Of a stretch of DNA of 64,000 nucleotides, positions 22,315-29,538 are shown one piece after another (within the stretch, counting starts at the first letter, position 1; the number at the start of each line of letters is the position of its first letter). The notes beneath the pieces were generated by a model, which had not been told where the DNA came from, ran no database searches, and worked only from the letters and a program-made list of their open reading frames with translations. The translations under genes and the position numbers were made by a program. This stretch comes from Azospirillum sp. OGB3 (GTDB taxonomy: Bacteria > Pseudomonadota > Alphaproteobacteria > Azospirillales > Azospirillaceae), in the NCBI RefSeq assembly GCF_014192915.1, contig NZ_JACHYN010000005.1:363808-427807 (forward strand), in the 5' to 3' direction.

Positions 22315-24474
22315 TCAGAACGTCATGGAGATGGCCAGTTCGGCCGAGCGGGGACGGCCCAACACCCAGCTTGTCGTTCCGCCTGCCACCGCATAGATCT
22401 CGTCGAACAGATTAACGGCGCGCAGGCTCAGCTTGGTGTTGTGGGTCGGCCGGTAATCCAGGCCCGCATTGACCACCGTGTAGGCGGGCCGGACGACGGT
22501 GTTGGCGGCGTCGGCGTAGGTCTTGCCGACATAGTGCATGCCGATCCGCGCCTCCCAACCCGGCAGGAAGGCCCAATTCACCCAGGCGTTGGCGGTGCGC
22601 TCCGGCACACCGGTCGGCACGTTGCCGGCGTAGGACACGGCGCGACCCGACGCCGTTTGGCTGAAGTCGTCATATTTTGCCCGCAGCAGCGCGCCGTTCA
22701 CGTCCACCCTCACGCCCTCCCACAGGCCGAGCGACAGCGACGCCTCCAGCCCCCGTGACGACTGCTGGCCGACCTGAACGGTGATCCCCGGTCGGTTGGG
22801 ATCGGTGGTCAGCAGCTTGTCCTTGACGATGTGATAGGCGGCGAGCGTCCATTCGCCGCGTCCCTCCATGAAGGACTGCTTGACGCCGACCTCGACCTGA
22901 CGGCCGGTGGACAGGTCGAAATCCTTTTGTGCCGCCGACAGCGAGATCAGGTTCCCTACCGGATCGACCGCCGTGGCGTACTGCCCGTAAAGGGCGAGGC
23001 CGGGGATCACCTCGTAGACCGCGCCGGCCCGCCAACTGGTGGCGTGGAAATCCTTGTCAAAGCTGGTGCGGGCGACGGGATCCTCGCGGTGGATCGACGG
23101 TGCGTCGTGGCGCAGCCCGCCGATCAGCGCCAGCCTGTCGGTGACCGACAGCCGGTCTTCCAGGAACAGCGCATACTGGTCGGTCTTCGACCGCAGCCGC
23201 GCCGTGGTGCCCGCAAGATTGACGAACAGGCCGGGCGACGGGTCGAAGGGATCAACGCCGCTGGTCCCGTCATAGGGCGAATTGCTGCTGTTCTTGAAGG
23301 TGATCCGGTTGACGTCGAAACCGCCGACCAGCTCGTTCCTCATGCCGAACAGCCGGCTGCGCCACGTCGCGTCGAAGCGGTCGCCGACCTGACGCTGGTC
23401 ATGATAGATCTCGATGTAGCTGCTGCGGTTGATCCGCTGCGTGGTGGCGCTCCAGGCGTAGCTCTCCACGTTCTTCCAATGCCGGTGGCTCGTCAGGTGG
23501 TAGGCGGTGTTGCGCAGTGTGAGGGCGTCCGACACCGTCCATTCGGACTTGAGCTGGGTCCAGTTGTCGCGGTAGCGGATCGCGCTGTCGGCCACGTTGA
23601 AATTGCGATGCCGCAGCGCGCGGTCGATGCCGCCGTTGATGAGCGGGGTTCCGAAATACTCTTGCGGCTGCTGGTCGCCGTAGTCGTTGGAGAGGGTGAC
23701 GGACACGTCCGGCGTGGCCCGGAACGTCACCGCCCCGGACAGCGCAAGGTTTTTCGTATCGCCCCGGTCGACCCAGCCCTTGGACCGGTTGCCGCTCACG
23801 TCCAGGCGGTAGGACAGTGTCTCGGTCAGCGGACCTCCGCTGCCGAAGGCGGCGCGGCGCTGGGCGTCGGTGCCGATGGCGACCATGGCTTCGTTGCGGA
23901 AGTCCGTGGTCGGGCGCTTCGGCACCACGTTGACGACACCGCCGATCGCACCCTCGCCATAAAGCACGGAGGCCGGGCCGCGCAGCACCTCGACGCGCTC
24001 CGCCGACCACGTGTCGAAGGGGAAGGTGACGGTCCCAGACCCGACATAAAGCCGCGTCCCATCGTAGAGCTGCATCACCGATCCATGACCGGAGAAGCCG
24101 CGGGTCGCCAGGGACGAGCCGCCGTTGCCGGGTGCGGCCAGCGAGCTGAAGCCGGTGGCGTTCTGGGTGACGGCCTCGGTCACGCTGGTCTGCCCGCGGT
24201 CGCGGATGGTCTGGCCGGAGATCACCTCGACGCTGGCCGGCGTCTCCAGCGGGGTGAGGCCCAGGCGGCTGCCCCCGGTGTTCGGAGCGTCGAGAGTCAG
24301 CCCGGCAGGGACGGCCTCCATGCGCTGTCCAGTCACAGTGACGGGAGGAAGCGTGACCGGGGGCTCGCCGTCCTCCGCGAGGGCGGCGCCCGGACCGAAC
24401 GAGGCCGACAGCAGGAGCAGGGGCGCCAGGGACCGTGGCCGGAAACCTTCGAAGCAGGTGGAAAAGGTGGACAT
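22315..24474 (-). CDS. TonB-dependent receptor, siderophore/corrinoid type
   Basis: This 719-residue outer-membrane receptor has a signal peptide (MSTFSTCFEGFRPRSLAPLL onward, cleaved after ...GAALA). The plug follows at about residues 50-170 with SVEVISGQTIRDRG, LATRGFSGHGSVMQLYDG and the conserved ERVEVLRGPASVLYG. The remainder is the beta-barrel, ending in the typical C-terminal Phe (LAISMTF). I chose the start at 24474 because GGAGAATATCC lies directly upstream; a start 14 codons earlier would bury the signal peptide. It is the last gene of the riboswitch-led minus-strand operon, 121 bp after the CbiX-ferredoxin gene. Sequence resembles siderophore receptors, but the operon context argues for a corrinoid or cobalt-chelate ligand. 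Confidence 0.88.
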   Translation of the reverse strand: MSTFSTCFEGFRPRSLAPLLLLSASFGPGAALAEDGEPPVTLPPVTVTGQRMEAVPAGLTLDAPNTGGSRLGLTPLETPASVEVISGQTIRDRGQTSVTEAVTQNATGFSSLAAPGNGGSSLATRGFSGHGSVMQLYDGTRLYVGSGTVTFPFDTWSAERVEVLRGPASVLYGEGAIGGVVNVVPKRPTTDFRNEAMVAIGTDAQRRAAFGSGGPLTETLSYRLDVSGNRSKGWVDRGDTKNLALSGAVTFRATPDVSVTLSNDYGDQQPQEYFGTPLINGGIDRALRHRNFNVADSAIRYRDNWTQLKSEWTVSDALTLRNTAYHLTSHRHWKNVESYAWSATTQRINRSSYIEIYHDQRQVGDRFDATWRSRLFGMRNELVGGFDVNRITFKNSSNSPYDGTSGVDPFDPSPGLFVNLAGTTARLRSKTDQYALFLEDRLSVTDRLALIGGLRHDAPSIHREDPVARTSFDKDFHATSWRAGAVYEVIPGLALYGQYATAVDPVGNLISLSAAQKDFDLSTGRQVEVGVKQSFMEGRGEWTLAAYHIVKDKLLTTDPNRPGITVQVGQQSSRGLEASLSLGLWEGVRVDVNGALLRAKYDDFSQTASGRAVSYAGNVPTGVPERTANAWVNWAFLPGWEARIGMHYVGKTYADAANTVVRPAYTVVNAGLDYRPTHNTKLSLRAVNLFDEIYAVAGGTTSWVLGRPRSAELAISMTF

Positions 24475-24518
24475 GGATATTCTCCGGCGGAGTTGGGTCG
24501 GGACGAGCAGCGGCATTC

Positions 24519-24540
24519 CGTGGAACGGGTGCGTTCCGCG
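24519..24540. other. Hairpin between CbiX-ferredoxin and TonB receptor genes
   Basis: GGAACG-GGTG-CGTTCC forms a perfect 6-bp stem with a tetraloop, extendable to 9 bp with one G-U pair. It sits in the 121-bp gap before the receptor gene and could modulate expression of the distal gene or protect an mRNA end. It has no T-run. Confidence 0.3.
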
Positions 24541-24595
24541 GCGGCCGGGTGAAGCGGGGTCAGGCGATCGGGACGGGGCGAACGGTCAGGCAGCG

Positions 24596-25381
24596 TCAGC
24601 CCATGGCCGTTTCCTCCGGCGGTGGGTTGCGGTGCAGGACATCCTCCTTGGACGGGCAGCCGGTCAGCAGATGATCATGGACAATGCGGTCGATCCGTTC
24701 CGGTGTCAGATCGCCGTACCAGACCGCATCGGGCTGCACGACCAGCAACGGCCCGCGGTTGCAGGGGTAGAGGCAGCTCGTCCGCGCGCACATCACCCGG
24801 CGCGGGCCGGCGTTCAGGGCACGATGTCCTTTCATCGCCTCGCGCAGACGCTGATACAGCGCGTCGGCACCACGGTGCAGACAGCGCGCACCGACGCAGA
24901 CGAAGACCTGCCGGCCATGCTCGGGAATGGCCGACCAGCCGGGTTTGCCCAGGCTGGGGTCCGTCTCGCGCACGTCGGCCAGCCTTTCCGCCGGACCGGC
25001 GGCGATGCGGTCGAGCGCGGCGGGCAGGTCCAGAGCGCTTTCCACCGGTGGCGCCAGACGGACCGTCATGCCGGCGCCCTGCGTGCCGGCCCAGTGGCTG
25101 AGCGCGCCCGGCAACCAGGCCGACAGGCTGGGGTCGGCGGGCACCATGCTCGGGATCACCAGCGCTTCCGTCACGCCCGCCCGCTCCAACTCCGCCAGCA
25201 CCGCCGGCAGGGCGGGGCCGCACAGGTCGGCGTGTGCGGTCCTCATCGTCACCGTCTCGCCGCGCGCGGCGTGGAGATCGGCGAGGGCCGCAGCAAGCGC
25301 CTTCACGTTCTGCCCCTGGTCGAAGGACGCGCGTCCGTAAAGAACGATGGCGCGCACGGGTACGGGATGGGACGATGTCAT
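24596..25381 (-). CDS. CbiX-type chelatase domain fused to thioredoxin-like 2Fe-2S ferredoxin
   Basis: A 261-residue cytoplasmic protein with two parts. Residues 1-150 (IVLYGRASFDQGQNVKALAA, ALVIPSMVPADPSLSAWLPG) look like a sirohydrochlorin cobaltochelatase CbiX-like domain. Residues 155-250 form a thioredoxin-like ferredoxin with four cysteines in VCVGARCLHRG and CARTSCLYPCNRG. The normal CbiX metal-site His of the HGS motif near the N-terminus is replaced here by YGRAS, so chelatase activity is doubtful. It starts 14 bp after the permease with GGAGGACC upstream of ATG, inside the cobalamin-riboswitch operon. A role in cobalt or corrinoid handling, perhaps redox release, is inferred from context. 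Confidence 0.78.
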   Translation of the reverse strand: MTSSHPVPVRAIVLYGRASFDQGQNVKALAAALADLHAARGETVTMRTAHADLCGPALPAVLAELERAGVTEALVIPSMVPADPSLSAWLPGALSHWAGTQGAGMTVRLAPPVESALDLPAALDRIAAGPAERLADVRETDPSLGKPGWSAIPEHGRQVFVCVGARCLHRGADALYQRLREAMKGHRALNAGPRRVMCARTSCLYPCNRGPLLVVQPDAVWYGDLTPERIDRIVHDHLLTGCPSKEDVLHRNPPPEETAMG

Positions 25382-25395
25382 GGTGTGGTCCTCCG

Positions 25396-26424
25396 TCAGG
25401 CCGCCGGGCGGCGGCGCATGAGCCACAGGAAGAAGGCGCCACCGACGAGCGCGGTGACGACGCCGACGGGAATCTCGCGCGGGGCGAACAGGGTGCGGGC
25501 GGCGACATCCACCCACAGGAGGAGCAGAGCGCCGCCCAGCGCCGCCACTGGCAGCAACGCCCGCAGATGGCCGCCCACCAGCATCCGGGCGATGTGGGGC
25601 AGAACCAGCCCGACGAAGCCGATGCCGCCGCAGGCCGACACCAGCGCGCCGGTCATCAGCGCGGTGACCACGAACAGCTCCAGCCGCAGGCGGCCCGGGT
25701 CGGTGCCCAGCGAGCGGGCCGCGTCGTCGCCCAGCGCCAGGGTGTTGATGGTCTCGGCGCGCAGCCACAGCCAGAGCAGCCCGGCGATGGTCAGCCCGGC
25801 GGGAATGGGCAGGACGCTCCAGCGCGCGGTGCCGAAGCCGCCCATCATCCAGAACAGCGCCGCGTCGGCGCCGCGGTCCGTCCCCGTGACGATCAGGGCG
25901 TTGGTGACGGCGTGCAGGATGAAGGCGACCGCGACTCCCGTCAGGACCAGCCGCTCGCCGGTCACCACCCCGCTGCGTCCGCGCGCGGCCGCGAAGACGG
26001 CCAGCATGGCGGCGAGCGCGCCCAGGAAGGCGGCGACCGGCAGGCCGAGCACCCCTGCGACCGTTCCGGCGTACAGGATCACCATCACCGCCCCCACCGA
26101 GGCGCCCGCCGACACGCCGAACAGGTAGGGGTCGGCCAGCGGATTGCGCGTCAACACTTGAAGCACGGCGCCCACCGCCGCCAGCCCGGCCCCGGCCAGG
26201 ACGCCCAGCAGCACGCGCGGCAGCCGCAGCTCCCAGACGATGTTGCGTTCGGCCCGGCTGACGTCGGGGGGCGGGGCGAGCGACGGCCACAGCTCGTGCG
26301 CGATCACCGCCCAGACCTTGGGGGTGGAAATGCCGGCGGCGCCGAATCCGACGGCGGCGACCGTGGACAGGGCCAGGACGGCGGCCAGCGCCAGGGACAG
26401 GTGCAGCAGGCGTGACCGGCTCAT
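25396..26424 (-). CDS. FecCD-family ABC transporter permease (BtuC-like)
   Basis: This 342-residue inner-membrane permease has about ten hydrophobic segments. Family motifs include RLPRVLLGVLAGAGLAAVGA near the N-terminus, NPLADPYLFGVSAGASVGAV, and the cytoplasmic coupling region GFVGLVLPHIARMLVG. It forms the channel for a vitamin B12/siderophore/haem-type ligand with the ATPase and binding protein encoded just upstream. Its ATG overlaps the stop of the binding-protein gene by four bases (26421-26424), showing translational coupling. Placement behind a cobalamin riboswitch supports a corrinoid substrate. Confidence 0.9.
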   Translation of the reverse strand: MSRSRLLHLSLALAAVLALSTVAAVGFGAAGISTPKVWAVIAHELWPSLAPPPDVSRAERNIVWELRLPRVLLGVLAGAGLAAVGAVLQVLTRNPLADPYLFGVSAGASVGAVMVILYAGTVAGVLGLPVAAFLGALAAMLAVFAAARGRSGVVTGERLVLTGVAVAFILHAVTNALIVTGTDRGADAALFWMMGGFGTARWSVLPIPAGLTIAGLLWLWLRAETINTLALGDDAARSLGTDPGRLRLELFVVTALMTGALVSACGGIGFVGLVLPHIARMLVGGHLRALLPVAALGGALLLLWVDVAARTLFAPREIPVGVVTALVGGAFFLWLMRRRPAA

Positions 26425-27422
26425 CGAGCAAAGCGCTCCGGGTGGAGGGTTCGCGCCATTCGTTCCAGCGCATCGACGTTGCGGGTGGAGGGCGTCTGCT
26501 CGGCATAGGTCAGCACGATGAATTGACGCTTGCGCACCGCCTCGACGTCGGCCAGTTGCGGAGCGGCGGTCAGGTGGCGGATGGCGGCCTCGGCGGGCAC
26601 GCGGTGGTCGCTGACGATGATCCATTGCGGGTCGCGCCGCACCATGTCCTCCCAACTGACCCGGACGTAGCTGTTGGGAATGTCGTCGAAGATGTTGCGT
26701 CCGCCGGCCAGATCCATCAGAAGGCTGGTCATCCCCTCGCGCCCCACCGACAGCGGCGCGCCATCGGTGTGGCACTGGTCGCAGTACATCACGCGTGGCC
26801 GCTCCGCGACCGTGCCGGTTCGGTCGGTCACTGCGGCGACGCGGCGGCGGAAATCGGCAACCATGGCCTCGGCGCGCTCCGCGATGCCGAAGATGCCTCC
26901 GAGCGCCAGCAGGTCGGCGTAGAGCGTGTCCATGCTGATCGGTTCCCGAGGACCGATGCGGATGCAGCTTTCCCGCAGCGTGTAGGTGGCGACCCCCATC
27001 TCCGCCAGCCGGGCCGGGGTGAGGCCGCGCGCCTCGCTGAAGCCGTAGCTCCAGCCGGCGAACAGGAAGTCCGGATCGGCGGACAGCACCGCTTCCAGGC
27101 TCGGGGATTGGTCGGGAAGGCGGGGCAGAGCCGCCACCACGCCGGGCGGCGCGATCAGCCGGTGCTCGGCCCCCTCGATGCCGGAGACGGCGACCAGCCG
27201 GTCGGCGAGCCCAAGATCCAGCATGGTCTGTGTCATGTTGGTGTCGTGGACCATGGGCCGCTTGGGGGGGGAGGCGAAGCGGGCGGTTTCGAAGCAATTG
27301 GCGACCTCGACCGGATGGGGCCGGGCACGGGTGTTTGCGTGGGCATTCGCGTGGGCGCTGCTGCCAACGCCTAGCATCAGGGCAAGCGCCAGAGGAAGGC
27401 CGCGGAGAGGAAACGGGATCAT
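26421..27422 (-). CDS. Periplasmic substrate-binding protein of B12/siderophore-type ABC importer
   Basis: This 333-residue class III binding protein (BtuF/FecB fold) has a signal peptide: MIPFPLRGLPLALALMLGVG, with cleavage near SSAHA. The mature part has the two-lobed layout: SLEAVLSADPDFLFAGWSYG in lobe 1, a long connecting helix (ERAEAMVADFRRRVAAV), then WEDMVRRDPQWIIVSDH in lobe 2. It overlaps the ATPase stop and the permease start by four bases on each side. Oddity: residues 214-218 are CDQCH, a perfect CxxCH motif that elsewhere attaches haem c, in an exported protein; whether this is haem-binding, a metal site or chance is open. Confidence 0.85.
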   Translation of the reverse strand: MIPFPLRGLPLALALMLGVGSSAHANAHANTRARPHPVEVANCFETARFASPPKRPMVHDTNMTQTMLDLGLADRLVAVSGIEGAEHRLIAPPGVVAALPRLPDQSPSLEAVLSADPDFLFAGWSYGFSEARGLTPARLAEMGVATYTLRESCIRIGPREPISMDTLYADLLALGGIFGIAERAEAMVADFRRRVAAVTDRTGTVAERPRVMYCDQCHTDGAPLSVGREGMTSLLMDLAGGRNIFDDIPNSYVRVSWEDMVRRDPQWIIVSDHRVPAEAAIRHLTAAPQLADVEAVRKRQFIVLTYAEQTPSTRNVDALERMARTLHPERFAR

Positions 27423-28285
27423 GTGCGGTCCGATCTGTGATCCGTCAGAGGGGACAGGTCGATGCGCAACCGGCCGTCGCCGGGATGGCGGTCCACCGTT
27501 GCGGCGACGCGGTAGACGGCGGTCAGCCGCTCCGGGGTCAGCGCCTCCGCCGGCGCGGCGTCGGCCTGAAGGCGCCCATCCGCCATCAGCAGGACACGGT
27601 CGCACCAGCGTGCCGCCAGATCGATGTCGTGCAGCGTTGCCACCACCGTGATCCCGAGGCCTCTCACCAGGTCGAGCACGGCGAAGCGGTGGTGAATGTC
27701 CAGATGGTTGGTCGGTTCGTCGAGCAGCAGGATGCGCGGGCGCTGCGCCAGGGCGCGGGCGATCATCACCCGCTGGCGCTCCCCGCCCGACAGATGCTCG
27801 ATTGGCCGGTCCGCCAGGGCGCTCAGTTCCAGGCGGGTCAGCGCGTCCTCGACGATGAAGCGGTCGTCCGCTCCGGCTCCCGCGAAGGCGGAGCGGCGAT
27901 GGGCCAGGCGCCCCATGGCAACCACGTCGCGCACGGTGAAGCCCAGCGCCGCGGTGGCGTCCTGAGCCTGGAGCGCAAGCCGGCGAGCCAGTTCCGCCGG
28001 GCGTAGGGTCTGCGGATCGTCGCCCTCGATGCGGATGCGTCCCACCGCAGGGACCTGCAACCCGGCAAGGCAGCGCAGCAACGTGGTCTTGCCGCACCCG
28101 TTCGGCCCGAGAATGCCGAGAAAGGCGCCCTCCGGGACGGCAAAGCCGATGTCCGACAGCACGGTGCGCCCACCCAGCCGGCAATGCAGCCCCTCGACCG
28201 CGACGGCCGGGCGGCCTTCCGCGCGGACGGACGGGGCCGAAGGGGTCGCGGTGGAACGGGGTGTTGGGAAAGGCGGTTGCGCCAT
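27419..28285 (-). CDS. ABC transporter ATP-binding protein (BtuD/FecE/HmuV-like)
   Basis: This 288-residue cytoplasmic ATPase energises the importer encoded by the next two genes. All motifs are present: Walker A GPNGCGKTT (about residue 61), Q-loop in LALQAQDATAAL, signature LSGGERQR (about 165), Walker B RILLLDEPTNHLD and the switch His in ATLHDIDLAARWCD. It is the first gene after the cobalamin riboswitch. The start ATG at 28285 is the only reasonable one but has an unremarkable ribosome site, which fits translational control by the leader. The first ~25 residues are a proline/threonine-rich extension ahead of the ABC core. Confidence 0.92.
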   Translation of the reverse strand: MAQPPFPTPRSTATPSAPSVRAEGRPAVAVEGLHCRLGGRTVLSDIGFAVPEGAFLGILGPNGCGKTTLLRCLAGLQVPAVGRIRIEGDDPQTLRPAELARRLALQAQDATAALGFTVRDVVAMGRLAHRRSAFAGAGADDRFIVEDALTRLELSALADRPIEHLSGGERQRVMIARALAQRPRILLLDEPTNHLDIHHRFAVLDLVRGLGITVVATLHDIDLAARWCDRVLLMADGRLQADAAPAEALTPERLTAVYRVAATVDRHPGDGRLRIDLSPLTDHRSDRT

Positions 28286-28419
28286 CCATGCTTCCTGCCG
28301 TTGCGGGCGGGGAGAGCAGGCGGACGTCTTGCGGAGCGTATGCCGCTTCCAAAACGGAATCCGGCTGGGCGCATGGCAAGCGTTTCACCGGGACACCCCG
28401 CCCGAGGACGTTTCGTTGT

Positions 28420-28615
28420 GGTGCTGGCAGGTCTCCTGGCTTGCGGATCGCCGCCGCTCCGTCCGGCCTTCCCAGCGCCGACGGGCGCCAGTGGCGGAAA
28501 ATGACGGAACGGCTCACCGCTCACAGTTGCGGGGGCAGCCCCGGTCTCGCCGCAGGGCGCGGCTCACCGGGTTCCCTCTTAGCTTCCGGCAGAAGCCGCC
28601 GGAAGAACCAGTACC
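28420..28615 (-). promoter_or_regulatory. Cobalamin (adenosylcobalamin) riboswitch
   Basis: Read on the minus strand, the leader contains the hallmark blocks in order: AAGAGGGAACCCGGTGA, GGCTGCCCCCGCAACTGTGA, CACTGGCGCC followed by GGGAAGGCCGGACG, and the B12 box AAGCCAGGAGACCTGCC (near 28428-28444). The closing stem P1 pairs GGTACTGG (28608-28615) with CCAGCACC (28420-28427) with one mismatch. It lies about 135 bp upstream of the ABC ATPase start. By family knowledge, cobalamin binding represses the downstream genes, so the whole ABC, CbiX-ferredoxin and TonB receptor set is probably induced when B12 is scarce. Confidence 0.93.
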
Positions 28616-28723
28616 GGCACCATTCATGGGGAACCCCGCCGTTCCGGTCAAGCTTTGTGAACGAAGGATTCCAGGAAAAGCTTCGAGAACCGCGATGCGG
28701 ATCGTTTCCGTGGCGAAGTCCGG

Positions 28724-29050
28724 TCACGGCGTGCCGGGAGCAACCGTTTCGGGAACATAGATCAGGCGCCCGTCCGGCAGGCGGTAGGTCGTTCCCGCAA
28801 GGACCCCCCGGCCCTCACCGATGGTTCCGGTCGATTCGTAGCGGGTCAGTTCCCGCCCGTCCTTCACCGTGATGCGCATGTCGGATTCGCCGGGATTCTC
28901 CACCACGACGGCCTTGGTCGACGAGAAGGGGTTGAGCGGGTTGCGCGCGATGACGATCATCAGGATGCCGATGACCACCAGGAACAGGTCGATCAGGTTC
29001 ACCACCGACAGGATCGGATCGTCGGCGTCGTCATGGTCGAGAAAGCGCAT
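28724..29050 (-). CDS. DUF2149 family membrane protein
   Basis: A 108-residue protein with one N-terminal membrane segment (LIDLFLVVIGILMIVIARNP, residues about 18-37) and a small C-terminal domain (MRITVKDGRELTRYESTGTI, GRGVLAGTTYRLPDGRLIYV). This size and topology resemble ExbD/TolR: short cytoplasmic start, one helix, then a periplasmic domain. DUF2149 is known as a companion of CobN-like proteins and MotA/TolQ/ExbB channels. Its ATG shares one base with the stop of the channel gene (TGATG at 29050), so the two are translationally coupled. A role as the ExbD-like partner of the channel is inference. Confidence 0.85.
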   Translation of the reverse strand: MRFLDHDDADDPILSVVNLIDLFLVVIGILMIVIARNPLNPFSSTKAVVVENPGESDMRITVKDGRELTRYESTGTIGEGRGVLAGTTYRLPDGRLIYVPETVAPGTP

Positions 29051-29538
29051 CAGCCGGCCCCCCCGGCTTCGGCCAGGGACCGCTCCACCGCCCGCAGATC
29101 CTCCAGCAGCCAGCGGCGGCGGAAGGTCAGGATGAAGAAGGCGATGCTGGCCGCCACCAGAGCCAGGATGACCGCGGAGAAGGCCACCGTCAGGTTCTCG
29201 CCGATGCCCTGGGCGTCGTTGCGGGTCAGGGCCAGCAGGGCTGGCCCCATCGGGATCATCGTCGCCACCAGCCCCAGCATCGGTGCGCTGCGGGCCACCA
29301 CCCGCAGCCATTCCAGCCGCTTCATGATCCACAGCTCCAGATCGTCGCTGCCGCATCCCGTGCGGTTCCGGTGGGCGATGAGTGGCGAGCGGTGCATGCC
29401 GCGGCGGCGTTGCCACGCCTCCACCGCGAAGGCCCCCAGCGCCGTCAGGCTGTAGGCCAGCGACGCCAGGATCAGCAGCAGGACGGGCAGCAGGAACAGA
29501 CGGGCGATGTCGTAAAGCCCGCTTTCCAGGATGGTCAT
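29050..29538 (-). CDS. MotA/TolQ/ExbB proton channel family protein
   Basis: A 162-residue inner-membrane protein with three hydrophobic helices: LFLLPVLLLILASLAYSLTA near the N-terminus, then LGLVATMIPMGPALLAL and VAFSAVILALVAASIAFFIL. The APMLGLVATMIPMGPAL stretch is the signature of ExbB/TolQ/MotA stators that couple proton flow to work across the envelope. Its ATG overlaps the CobN-like stop by four bases (29535-29538) and its stop overlaps the DUF2149 start. It probably forms a stator with the DUF2149 protein and drives either the neighbouring TonB receptor or the CobN-like protein itself. Confidence 0.88.
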   Translation of the reverse strand: MTILESGLYDIARLFLLPVLLLILASLAYSLTALGAFAVEAWQRRRGMHRSPLIAHRNRTGCGSDDLELWIMKRLEWLRVVARSAPMLGLVATMIPMGPALLALTRNDAQGIGENLTVAFSAVILALVAASIAFFILTFRRRWLLEDLRAVERSLAEAGGAG

